From the NCBI RefSeq assembly GCF_041260155.1, contig NC_091941.1:39814747-39878746 (forward strand): a stretch of 64,000 nt of DNA. The letters run 5' to 3'. Shown piece after piece: positions 1-11,300 of this stretch (position 1 is the first letter of the stretch; the number at the start of each line of letters is the position of its first letter). The notes below the pieces were generated by a model that had not been told where the DNA came from, searched no databases, and saw only the letters and a list, made by a program, of their open reading frames with translations. Origin of the DNA: Ptychodera flava. Lineage: Eukaryota; Hemichordata; Enteropneusta; Ptychoderidae. Position numbers and translations under genes: made by a program.

Positions 1-1735
1 CTCTGAGCTGTTTGAAAAATACATGACCCCCCTTTGCAGTTTTCAAATTTGAGGTGAAACCCCCCCCCTTGGATTTTGCCGGCCCACCCCCGGCCATAAT
101 AACTGAACGCTCCCTTATCGCCCAGCAAGCAGTGGTGTCTACGTCACGTTGGCATTTCAAACATTGAGTTGCCATTACTGCATCCGGAATTTTAACAGTG
201 AGTACAAATTGCTTCACACCGTACCATTTCCTGCTCTTAATGCGTAGAGGAGTGAGTTATGTACACAATTTATTGATTTCCGGACGGCGTAGTCGTGCAT
301 GATAATGTGTTCGAAACGATTTCTAAATACGCGTGTACATGCACTCTCTTCCGTCTTCGCACCATATTTACACTTGCACTTCATTTGATTGTTAACATTT
401 TACCTTTCCGATGTCACTTCTTAAACAAATAGATTAAGCATTCACTTTGCAGACTGCAGCACCCGATCACACGGCCTGTTCACATTCAGGAGTCTCCCAA
501 TGTGGTGAAGAGTGGCTTGCGAAGATGACACCCAATAGCAACTTGTTATTTTATGTTAGAAAGATGAATTTATTAATTAAATGGAACCACGTTTAGAAAT
601 GAAATTAGAAAGAGAGAAAGTGTCAGACACACCCCAACCTAGCTGTTAACCCCTGCCCCGCCCCTTGCAAATGCGGTCGTTGTGTAGGATGCCCAGTAAA
701 GTAATCTCACGTACAAGAGCTAGGCAGTTTAGAATTAGAACTAGTCGAGTTGCCGCAATACCTATGCAAACCCTCACTATAGCTAATATTTCTTAGAAAA
801 ATTCACATCTGTTAATTTCCCTCCATTTGTGTCCTCAAGATTAGTGCTAAATTGCAACTTGTTAAAAGCTCCAACAAAGTCATCGGGTAAATGATGGACT
901 TACACTGTTGATGCCAGTATACCCAGACTTGTACAGTTTAGGTAACACCATATTGAACCAATACTGGCCAAGGTCAAAATTATTCGTTTGATCTTTATTT
1001 GAAAGAAAACCCCCAAAACCTGTATGAGAACATCTCTGGGATATGCTGGCCAAATTCAAAGCAGTTTGATTATTTTTAACAAGCATTCTTATACACCATT
1101 TTCACAGTAAATTAACACCTTAAAGAGCAAGGCTGAGGCACAAACAAATTATGCTTATAATAGAGTTGCATTTAGCTCCTGTGAAAGTTCTAGATGTATA
1201 GAGTTATGGATCAACACAGATCAGCACTGTCTGACATACCCAGGCTGACATATCTTACCATTAATATCCCTCCAATACATCATCATATCATTTTGTTCAT
1301 AAAACGTTGAAACTTAACTGCTATTTGGATAAAAATTGATGATTGCAAGTTTTCAGAAGTTTTATGTGTAGTGACCATTTGTTAATGGAATATGATGCCA
1401 ATTGTGAAGCTGAGCAACAAAAGCACAATGTGTTTTATCAAAACAATTTGAAACAATTGTCCTGAAAAGAAACAGAAAACAGTTATGTTTAATCATTAGT
1501 ATCTATCTGACAAGCACTTCTTGTCTTTCAGTTTGACAGTTTTCACATTTTGATGTCATTTAAGATGCCTTTAAAGATGATATAATTTTGAAATTTGCAG
1601 GTGAAAATGTTTAATACCTGGGTTCTCATATTTTGTCAAAACTACTCTAAAACTATTTGACCAATAGCTTTCAAATTACAGGTGTCAATAATTACCTGTT
1701 ATCTGTTCTGAACAAAGCATGCACTGTGTATTTCA
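1..1735. other. Intergenic, no gene recognised
   Basis: No exon with coding similarity and flanking splice signals was recognised on either strand. The sequence is AT-rich with short C runs near position 61. A first non-coding exon of the downstream acetyltransferase gene could lie here, but nothing marks it. Confidence 0.5.
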
Positions 1736-2370
1736 CATTATTATACACCTGTGTCTGTAACCTATGGAGTTTCGTCCTACAGTAAGTTTCAGTATCAGAG
1801 GACGCGGAGTACAATAACTTTGATGCGGAGTACAATAACTTTAGGTGTTGTTGGACGCTATTTGACCTTTGACCTCAAAACACCTTTACGTCAACACGGG
1901 GGAAAAGAAGAGAAAATTTTACATTTTTTACAAAAATATATACTTTTTCCCATTCAGTACTTCACAAATTAAATCATGGTCACATCAAAACCTGTGAATT
2001 CGAGTGAAATTATGCTGCTGACTTACAATTTCTACCATGTGCTCTATGCAGCATGGGGTGAACTTTCGTTCTGTGCACTTAGCGGATGCACTCAATGCGT
2101 TCCCAGTCTGCTCACGATCGCTCAGTACAGTGCGCTACAGCCATCCAAAAGACTGTCAAAAAGACGCTTTAATGTCGATGTTTTCCTTGCAAAGATGGGC
2201 TAAAAATGTGTATAATAATAAGGTTATTCCCAAAATACCGGGATTTATCTCAGAGTACATGGTACACTTCGGTATTGTCCTCGACGCTACGCATCTTGGA
2301 CAATACCTGCGCTGTACGATGTACTCAGACATAAAGCCCGGTATTTTTGGAATAACCTTATATTATTATG
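1736..2370 (+). mobile_element. Composite TIR plus palindrome element, copy A
   Basis: The left end reads CATTATTATACACCT and the right end is its imperfect complement (ATATTATTATG). The first ~480 bp run to an internal GTGTATAATAATA, followed by a ~140-bp palindrome (about 2219-2361) whose arms begin AAGGTTATTCCCAAAATACC and end in the complement. The same two-part design recurs in inverted orientation at 54549-54924 and 59098-59646. No transposase is encoded, so this looks like a non-autonomous foldback-type DNA transposon. Three copies sharing the layout make it a real repeat family, but the superfamily is not identified. Confidence 0.7.
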
Positions 2371-2746
2371 ACAATTGTACTAGATGCAGGTATCTTAATA
2401 TCAGGTAGTACAATTTTAAAGTGTGTCAGGCCTGCTTGACCTTTGAACTCTAAATAAAATAGCTGCCTCTGATGGCAGCAGGCCTCAACCTTTCCTTTCC
2501 TTTGTGTTCAAGAAAGAGAACACACATATTTGTTGAGGATGGCTGGTGTGTAGGCATACTTGTACAAGACTTATCAAATAGAACGATAGAAATTTAAGAT
2601 AAAATCCAGCTCACTGTAGTTACTGAAATACTGTAAAACAAGGATCTTGCAACTGTGCGGATTTTAGTCAGAGGATTTAAGAGCACTTTTTAAGAAACAA
2701 CAAATCTTAAGCTGCATGATATTTTTTTGCATCATTTTTTCCACAG
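2371..2746. other. Upstream of acetyltransferase gene; intron end
   Basis: This is non-coding sequence ending in a pyrimidine-rich tract and a CAG acceptor at 2744-2746 (TTTTTTCCACAG), so at least the last part is probably an intron separating an unseen 5' exon from the coding exon. No other feature was found. Confidence 0.45.
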
Positions 2747-2762
2747 CAAAAAAGCAAACACT

Positions 2763-3443
2763 ATGGCAGCTGGTGGAAATACAGACTCAACAAATGATAT
2801 TATAATACGTGAGATGAAACAGAGTGATGTGGAAGAAGCTACAGAGATCCTAGCAACTGCCTTTACGCAGCGTGAACCATTAACTGTATGTCTTGGAATC
2901 CCTGCACATCAAGATGTTGTAGAGTCACGTCATACCTGTGAAATAGCAGCTAGAGATGGTTTGTCAGTAGTTGCTATAGATACAAAAATCAACAAGATCA
3001 TCGGTGTAGCTACATCAAAAGTTCATGATGATAGCAAAGATGAAAAGGCAGAAACTAACATTAGTGAAATATTAAAATTGTATGAGCCCATCTATGCTAT
3101 GTTTGATACAGCTACACAGGTACTGACTGATTATCCTGATTATAAAAATAACCCAGACTCAAAAGTTGTAACAGCAATGAAATTAGGTGTACACATTGAT
3201 TATTCTGGAAGAGGACTTGGAACCAAGCTAAGAAAAGCGACAACAGATCTGGCTGAAGAAAAAGGATTTGATTTTGTGGTTGCTATAGCAACAAACAAAG
3301 GAAGTCAACGTCTGTATGAAAAGCTACAATATACGGAGCTCTCAGAGTTTAACTACTCTGAATTTGAGTTCAAAGGCCAACGTCCGTTTGCTGCCATTAC
3401 ATCGTGTGCATCTGCCAAACTTTTTGTACAGAAGTTATCTTGA
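2763..3443 (+). CDS. GNAT-family N-acetyltransferase
   Basis: A complete 226-residue protein is encoded in one exon. The fold is GNAT: an N-terminal strand/helix (DIIIREMKQSDVEEATEIL, residues ~12-30), a central strand with IIGVAT (79-84), and the acetyl-CoA motif A, VHIDYSGRGLGTKLRK (143-158), followed by VVAIATNKGSQRLYEKL (172-188). It resembles the arylalkylamine/dopamine N-acetyltransferase-like animal families, which move acetyl from acetyl-CoA to a small amine. The substrate cannot be read from sequence. The usual Q/R of the Q/R-x-x-G-x-G/A motif is Ser148, while G151 and G153 are kept. The start was chosen at 2763 because a splice acceptor ends at 2746 and no ATG lies between; the G at +4 fits a good context. 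Upstream exon(s) are probably 5' UTR. A transposon begins 52 bp after the stop. Confidence 0.8.
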   Translation: MAAGGNTDSTNDIIIREMKQSDVEEATEILATAFTQREPLTVCLGIPAHQDVVESRHTCEIAARDGLSVVAIDTKINKIIGVATSKVHDDSKDEKAETNISEILKLYEPIYAMFDTATQVLTDYPDYKNNPDSKVVTAMKLGVHIDYSGRGLGTKLRKATTDLAEEKGFDFVVAIATNKGSQRLYEKLQYTELSEFNYSEFEFKGQRPFAAITSCASAKLFVQKLS

Positions 3444-3494
3444 ATGACCTTTAACCTTAATATGTCAAAGGCTAAACAATCTCAACAGTTTAAG

Positions 3495-5071
3495 CAGGGG
3501 TTTCATTAAGAGCCGGCAGCCGGCGAAATTGACCGGTTACTCTCACGATTTCGCCGGCTACATTTTTGGAAAATTTTGTTTTACCTTCTGAAATTGTTTG
3601 GACAAGTATCACAAGCTGTGCTATCAAACTATTCAACAGGTTTTATTTGAAACAAAGTTTAGTAGACGAGTGACTACAACGATCGCCGTGCAGCACAGTT
3701 TAGCTATACTGCCTGAATAAAAATCAGAATTGCAACGGATGATTCTGTTGGCTATATTCGCCAATGAAAACGTGCATACTACACCTGTATGCCGTCATAA
3801 GCTCAATTCAAAATGGCTGATAAACAACTGAAGAAGCGATCACAAGGTCAAGCTTCGCTGTACAATCGTGGGTTTTAAAGTGCACCAAAGAACAAAAGAA
3901 GGATAATTACGTGGATTTAAATATGGTCTGATTTTTTCTCACAAAAAACATTCCCGATTTATTACAGTTCAAATTTTAGTAGGTCGAGGTGTGTTGCACT
4001 ACCGTAGCCGTAACTGTGAACGTATAGGCCTATATAACCAGCTGGAGGTGTGATATGTAAGCCTACTGCTTTTCGGTCTATCCACGGCAATAAGAACGCG
4101 TCTAGAGTGTTTGAAAATACCAGCACACCTCTGAACTCACTTCAAAAACGATCGTCAGGTTAAATCCAAATGTGCCCTTCTGAACGTACAAATTTTCATA
4201 CCCTATATCACGGTTGACTGTGCCTATATCAAGGTTCTTACCTTGCATACCCATAAGCTTATAGGCCTGTCAAATAACCTTGAGGATCTTGGTTTCTATT
4301 CGTGAAGTATGGTCATTGTTGTCATTTTTAATTATTATTGAAAAATAAATTATCCTTTTAACCCCCCCTAGAGGTATAAAGTTCTTCCCCCCCCCCCCCC
4401 CCCCCCCCGAAAATTAATTTGGGTGTCAACATGTCGACAGAGGAGGAATCTCCCATCCCCCTGTCTAGATGAAACACTGTATGATATCGTCTGCAGTATC
4501 AAATTTATATCATTAACAATAATGAATTATTATAGATTATCTCAGAAAGCATATAGGTTCTGAACATACCGATTTTCATAGCATACATCAAGGTACTTTA
4601 GTGAGCAATATTGTCAACTTATTTCTAGACTTTAGTTTTCTTTGTTCAAAATAAAGTCAACATTACCACATTTTATCATTTTTAATTATGAATTATCATA
4701 TTTAATTTCCTAGGAAAATGGCTTTTATGATATGAACACAAATTGTTGTCCTTGAACACTGCTGACAATACTTTCTGAAAATACTAGAATTTCATGTGAC
4801 TGTGAGCTGTAAAAAGTTCATTTTAGCTTATTTTCCAGGGCTTCCAGCCCTCGGCCGGGAGAGGGAACACCTCCTGGAACACTGCTGACAATTCTTTCCG
4901 ATGATACTTGAATTTCAAGTGACTGTGAGCTGAAAAAATGAATTTTTAGCTGATTTTCCAGGGCTTCCGGCCTTCGGCCGAGAGGGGGAATAACCGCTTG
5001 TGGTCGTGGCAGTTGTAAGCAGCCTACTTTTTTATTTTGGCCCCCTACTTCAAAACTTAGTGAAACCCCTG
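3495..5071. mobile_element. TIR DNA transposon, non-autonomous, ~1.6 kb
   Basis: The left end CAGGGGTTTCATTAAG at 3495 matches the complement of the right end CTTAGTGAAACCCCTG at 5071 with one mismatch. TTAAG flanks both sides (3490-3494 and 5072-5076), so the target duplication could be TTAA or a slightly longer word. CAGGG ends are common in hAT elements, while TTAA suits Kolobok or piggyBac; the superfamily is left open. There is no transposase ORF. It contains a 22-base C run (4387-4408) and a stretch near 4410-4482 related to the small element at 55145-55357. Confidence 0.65.
3716..3721 (+). promoter_or_regulatory. Candidate poly(A) signal AATAAA
   Basis: This is the first AATAAA after the acetyltransferase stop codon, 273 bp downstream. 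It lies inside the inserted transposon, so the element may provide the 3' end of the transcript. Inference only; no cleavage data. Confidence 0.35.
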
Positions 5072-5184
5072 TTAAGTAGAAACAGGACTGCACATCTATG
5101 ACCAATGTTTTAACAACTATAACCATAAAACCAGAGTTCTAAATAATGTTTTTCACATGGATGGTGTCAATCAATCATCGTTTA

Positions 5185-6002
5185 GAGTCTAATATTTCTA
5201 CTGCCAGCCATGTGGCAAAATGACTAGCAAAACAGCCTGTCATTTGGCGAAATTGTAAACAGTTTGGCAATAGTGTTGTAAATTGTAATGTACACATTTG
5301 AGTCCCCCCCCATTCCTTCAAAAGTATAATAAAAACAGACTCACAGGAAGTCGCACTTGACCAGCCATAGACTCCCTACCTTTGAATTCTTCCTGACTTC
5401 GCAGCTATAATATGCAATACAGTAAAGGGATTGGGACTAGAAGTATTTTTCAGAGAAATAAAAATGTACTGCTATGTACTAGACATGTACTAGACACATG
5501 TACTAGACAGAGTAGGCAAATTAAAGTTCAGTGATCAGGTGATGGTACATTACCCCCCCCTCCCCCACGCTAGTTTGCCAGTTTGGATGAGTTCATTTTA
5601 ATAGGAGGGGCGATCCAGGATTCGGGACACAAATTGGTAGCTATATACTCCACTTTTGAAAGAAACATACTCGAAATCACCGACAAATTTATGATTTACA
5701 GTTTGTAAAAGTGCATTTCAGTCAATAATTCACCAATGTCTGATCAAAATTTGATATATTTGTGATTATCATCTTCCCTACACCATGATTGAATTAGTAT
5801 GTGCTGAATGGCTGGTGTTACATATCACAGAGTGGAAAGTGGTTATTTTTACATCCCAATGCATCCTTCGAGACCCCTGACGTGATGTCTAGTTTTACAA
5901 TCGGTCTGCAATCAGCAAAGTTAATTGCCAAACTCTTTATAATTTCACTAAATGACTGGATTTTTTGCTAGTCATTTCATCATATGGTGAAATATTAGAC
6001 TC
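5185..6002. mobile_element. TA-flanked MITE, ~65-bp TIRs
   Basis: The left arm (from 5185, GAGTCTAATATTTC...) and right arm (to 6002, ...GAAATATTAGACTC) are inverted copies over roughly 65 bp, including the shared core CAAAATGACTAGCAAAA / TTTTTTGCTAGTCATTT. TA dinucleotides flank both ends (5183-5184, 6003-6004), as expected of Tc1/mariner-type insertion. A second copy of the terminal word lies just outside at 6018-6033. No transposase. Confidence 0.65.
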
Positions 6003-6004
6003 TA

Positions 6005-8300
6005 ATATTAACTCTCATATTAGACTCTAATATTAACAGTAATAGTTAAAATATGATATGAATGTATATATGCTTTAAGATGAATAACTGCATGTATGCA
6101 TATCTAAGGGGATATAAGATCACAAATAATGAAATATTTTGTATGTTTCAAATTGCTCAAATAAACTGCCAATGGTATTCCTACACAGCATTTATGGATG
6201 CTGTGTTATTGAGGACACAGTCCAAAAGTGGAATCAGTACAGCTTCATATTTTCACAAGAAAAGTGTTACTCTTGCACTAAAGAGTATGGGCAGGCAATT
6301 TTTAAAATTATCCAAAAGAACTTTTTTCTGTTAATGTAATTGTGTCCAGTCATCAACTTCCAAAAAATGAGTGCAGTCCAAACTATACATGACTAGATAA
6401 ATAAGAATAAATAAATAAGAATTGTAAAATGAAGTGAAATACAACTGTTTGAGTAATGACATTGTTTTAACTTTTCGCTATCATCTTTTTCATAGATGAG
6501 TAAATTTTATCCGTAACATCAGAAAAATACTGTGTCTTTCCATTTTTGGTCCACTTGAGATGTGATATAACAGTCAATGATCAACTTTGGCATAAATATT
6601 TACACTTAAATTGCACAAGATAAATAATAATATACCAGTATGTTTAAGTTTCTTGAAGGAAATACTCATTTAAGGTCCCACTGCAACAAAATCCTTTTCA
6701 AGGATCACATGTGTATTTATTAACGTGAAATCACCTCTGTCAGTGTTGTAATTTTCCTAAAAGAGATGTACCATTGATGAGCATTAATCAATGATCATGT
6801 CAACTGAATCAACTATACTGTAAATATGGATATTTTGGTAATTCAGTTACCAAAATCTCATAAACTCATATTCAGGTCTCAAAGAAATAATTTCTTTGCA
6901 TGCTTTTAACCAGTAATTAATGTTGCCTGCAACTCTACAGACTTTTAGCACAAGTCATTCTTATGTCTTTAATCAAATAAATATATTTAATCTACATCAA
7001 TTTTACATGTTATAAGCTTTAATCTTTATCAAGTTGCATGTGTTCTTTGACTCCATGCCTTTGGATGGAGAATAAACAGAGCCATTCATATCTACTGCAT
7101 TTGAGCAATGAATGATGTAAAGTCAGCAAACGTGAATCAGACTGTCAATAGTGAAAAGTCAGATGCGAATTGTTCTCAGAATAAACATCACAAAATAAAC
7201 AATGAAAACAATTTATTTTTGTCATGTGTACATTCTTTATTTTTTGCTCATTCGTAATTATTATTTGATTTATATGTATGTTTGTATGTTTTCTGTTATT
7301 CATACACAATCTGATTAGCCATGTATTATAAGACCCTCAAGACTTCACTTGAGGGTCTCTGTATGGAATTTTAAAAGGTAAGTATACGCACCTTGTCACT
7401 CAAACATTTCAACTTTGGTAAAGCTTCCCTCAAGGAAAAGTCAAACCATTCTGCAACAAAACTAAGGATAAAAATTAAAGCGAGTGAATCTGGTACTTGA
7501 AAAATAAATTACCTAAGGCCTTATTCACAAACACAATTGATATAAATGTACCTATAGTTCAAGTAGAATAGGGTGTCTCATGATAGTCCCCCTACAAACT
7601 TGCTATGTCTGTGTTTTTATGTGTACATGACCCTAGACTGCTATAAATTTCTTGATAAACAATAACTTCACTCTGTATGAATACACCAAACCATTAATTA
7701 AGGTAAGCATAACAGCTATTGTCCATTTTAATTTTCAATAGCCATTTGTAGTTAAAGTAGTTGCTCCAAATATTGTGAAAAGGTGATCCTTTGTCATCAA
7801 TTTGAAATCTTGCTTAAAAGTTATCGTTTGTAAAAGCTAAAAATTCTTTGAAAGGTCAAATCTTTTTTTTTCTATACAATATATTTTTGTGTGACCTTTG
7901 TATTTCAGAGACAACCCAACACTTCCGTATCAATCAGACAGTTTTGTTCAAGTCCCCCCCGCACTTTAAGTCTCCAAATCCCTTCAACTGCCCCGTACAT
8001 ATGCTCTTTATTTTCAAATCCTCCCCGTCAATTCTCCCTCCCCCACTACCGAGGAAGTGGGGGAGGTTGTGAATGCATCCTAAATTATATCGATATTTGT
8101 AATACAAAATGGCCATGTAGGGAGAAAATATAAATTCCAATTTTCACAAAAATAAGGAGGCGAAAACTTTATTTACTGCGCAAGATTCAAAATGAATTCA
8201 CATGTGCAGCATATCAGCAAAATATTGTAAAAAATTTAGAGTTTTAACATCCACCCTCGAGGTGCATTTTGCCTTTAAAGGTCACATGCGGACAAACGAG
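6005..8300. other. Intergenic between acetyltransferase gene and COMMD7
   Basis: No exon was recognised. Two short perfect hairpins stand out: about 7331-7357 (stem AGACCCTCAAG, loop of six) and about 8036-8066 (stem CTCCCCCACT, loop of ~8). The rest is AT-rich unique-looking sequence. Confidence 0.45.
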
Positions 8301-8327
8301 TACTACCCACAATGCACCAATGTAAAA
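8300..8327 (+). promoter_or_regulatory. ZNF143/SBS-like motif at COMMD7 start
   Basis: TACTACCCACAATGCACC lies directly upstream of the COMMD7 ATG. It resembles the 3' half of the vertebrate ZNF143/STAF site (ACTACA..CCCAGAATGC), common in housekeeping promoters. Function is inferred from motif likeness and position only. Confidence 0.35.
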
Positions 8328-11300
8328 ATGGCTGCCTTTCACTTCACTTCAGAAACGCCCTCCGAGTCGTTGTTGGCGAACATTCAGACTTTGAATAAAT
8401 TTAGTGGTGAGGTGAGTATTATGCCATCAGTAGACCTTCTACCCTATTCCGCAGTCATCACAGATGTGTGAAATGTCACCAATAAGCATCGAAACGATGA
8501 GCTCTCAATCAAGAGGAGCTATTACTGATTGCCCCGCCCCCTTGAGTATTAAGCCACCTAATCTCGCTTACTGCCACAGGCTACAACATATCGTAAAATA
8601 CACGGATATTTTATGCTTCCATTCAACTGCTCATTATCCTTGCCTTAATCGTGTGAACATCGAAACCACATCTGTGGAAAATTGCACTGGAATCATTGTG
8701 CCTGCATACCTTTGAAGTTGAACCCAGGTTATTGGTTAGCTCTGCATGGCAGGGCTGTGTGTTACCGGCGTTATACGGCCTCCCACCTCCAACATGCAGA
8801 GCTAAACCCAGGTGAAAGTATCTGCATGCAGTGCTGTAGCTCAAGGTTTTCCCTTGAACGGTAAAAGCAGTCTGACCTATAGCTCTGCGTGATAGGCTTT
8901 GTTTTCCTGGCTATAGGTCTCCCACCACGCACCAATCCTATAGCTGGGAACACACAGCCCTGCCATGCAGAGCTATGACCCACAAATCCAGGCCAGCCAA
9001 AACCTTGAGCTACGTAGCACTGCAACTAAGGTCAAAATAGCTGTGCAGTGTCTTCAAGTAACTCCGTCATACACAAGAGATCATACAATTACACTTATTA
9101 ACCATGTATTAAGGACTGGTCATTTTTTGCTCACGTGATGATGTGTGTTTGTGTGTGTGTGTGTGTGTATGTGTGTGTGTGTTTGGTGTGACATTTTTGA
9201 CATACCACTTGCATAGTTAATTAAAAATAGGAATTTCAAGATGGGAAAAGTGTGTATTTCGAATGAACTAAGAATGTATGTCACACTTTCTGTAGTAAGG
9301 GGAGAACCATTTGATTTCTGGGGGGGGGTATGGAGGAAGAGGGTATGGGAGCAAATTTTTTTTTCCTGTCAGAGTGACAGCAATTTTTTTTTTCTACTGT
9401 CAGACCTGCATCAATTTTTTTTTTCCAAATGGAGTAGCAGTGCAAATTTTTTTTTATTGGTCATCAAGTTTGTAATGCGTTGTATATAAGGGAGTCGTCA
9501 TTATTTACGGCCTGAAACTCCGAAATTTCGAGTGACCCCCCCTCCCCCCTTCGCCAACCATGATGAATTTGAGTAACCTGCCTCTCTAACTCTGAAATTT
9601 TGACCGATCCCCCACTTAGAAAAGTTAAATACCAATACATGTAATTGTAAAATTTACAAAATACAGCAACAGTAAAGACCTTTCAAATCCTGATGTACCC
9701 TGCTAGACTATCATCAGTTATCTCATGATAGTTCAACAAAGGTGAACACATCAAAATGAAATTCAAAGTCACAATAAAATAAAGATATAAAAGATCACGC
9801 AGTATCTAATCATATAGTATATTGTTAAATTTGGATGGATATTATGACAGGGTTTTCACTAGGATATCTGACCGGCAGAATTTGAAAGTACAGGGGGAGA
9901 ACATGAGAGAGGCTTAGGGGGAAAGTGTCACAGGGGCTTTCCCCTATCTTACATGGAAGTTTTAAGATATTGATGTGTGCAATGGTTGCAGTCTGGTGCA
10001 ATCTGAGAGTTTTTTTAATTTTTTTACTAAGTGAAACTGTTAGAATACCCCAAGGGGGAGAGACCCAAGGGGAGAGACGAGAGGGGGTTCCCCCTCTCGT
10101 ATTGGAAATTTTGAGAAATTGATGTGTTTAATGGTGCAATCTGAGAGGAGTTTCAGTTTATTTTGCACTCGGTAAAACTGTTTTAAAATGACATTGAACA
10201 CTGGTGTTTTATTAATTTTTTGCCTGATCAGTGTTTGGGTCACAATATGCAACAACCAAACAATGACAATACAATTTGTGAAAAACAGTTCTGTTTGCCA
10301 GAGACTGAAGACAAATGAATATACAGGAACGTAAAATCTGTGACCTTCTGTGTCATTTCTCCAGCTGCCAGCTTCTAATGAAAAGCCTGAATATGGTATG
10401 TTTGCGATCCGGTGTTTGTGGTCAGAAAAACAAGGCTCACACATGTATTTCATTATATTTGTTGTTCCTCAATTTTTCATTGTCAAGATACATCTTTCTA
10501 ACAAATTTATATTGAGAAAATAATATATTGGTTTAACACTAGTTTATTGACTCCTGTCTTGTGTTTTAAATTTTCACAATTACAGAAGTCAAATAGTCCC
10601 CTTTAGATAGTGCCTATGCCATTGAGATATTGCAACAGAAATCCTGAAATATGATTTCTTGGGTCAGAAAAGGGAAGGAAAACATTGAGTGTACTGAGGT
10701 GTAAAGAAGACCTATGTAGTGCATGCTTATATCATAAGTGCTGGGAAAAGAAACATAAGAATTGCTTGTGGTAAAACATTTGCGCCGCCTATGGCGGCGC
10801 GCCGGCAAAGAATACATGAGAATAAGATTCCAAATTTTGCTTATTTCTGGTGCATTGTGACAATTTTTTTTTTCTCTTCTGTCTGTTATGACAATTGTTT
10901 TTTTCTCAGGCCATGACAGGATCAATTTTTTTTTTCTTCTCTCTCACCTGGTGACAAATTTTTTTTTCTCAAAATCCTCCATATAAAGACCTAGATTTGT
11001 CAGCTAGATACATTATTATATAATGCTTGGGTTTGTAGAACCTCAAATTTATCAGCTAAACTGAACACTCTGTTGTAGATGTGGTTTTATGAAGCTATGA
11101 GTATCTTAGTTTTTGTTGATTTATCAGATAATGGGGAAGAATGCCATCAATACAATTTTAAAGTGCAACATTTCTTGAAACAGGGGATTAAAGTACATCT
11201 TTGTCTTACCAGTTTTCACAAAGCTTGAAAACTTGTTTGTGATTCAGTAACCAACATTTTTTCATTCAGAACATTGTGTATTCATTCTTCATCAAAATGA

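Noticed and set aside
2037-2408. 123-codon plus-strand ORF
   Set aside because: It lies across the palindrome of composite element A; no protein likeness.
8623-9025. Overlapping short ORFs with GGRPYNAGNTQPCHAEL-like peptides, also near 46400-46670
   Set aside because: The peptide recurs because the hairpin repeat recurs; no gene structure.
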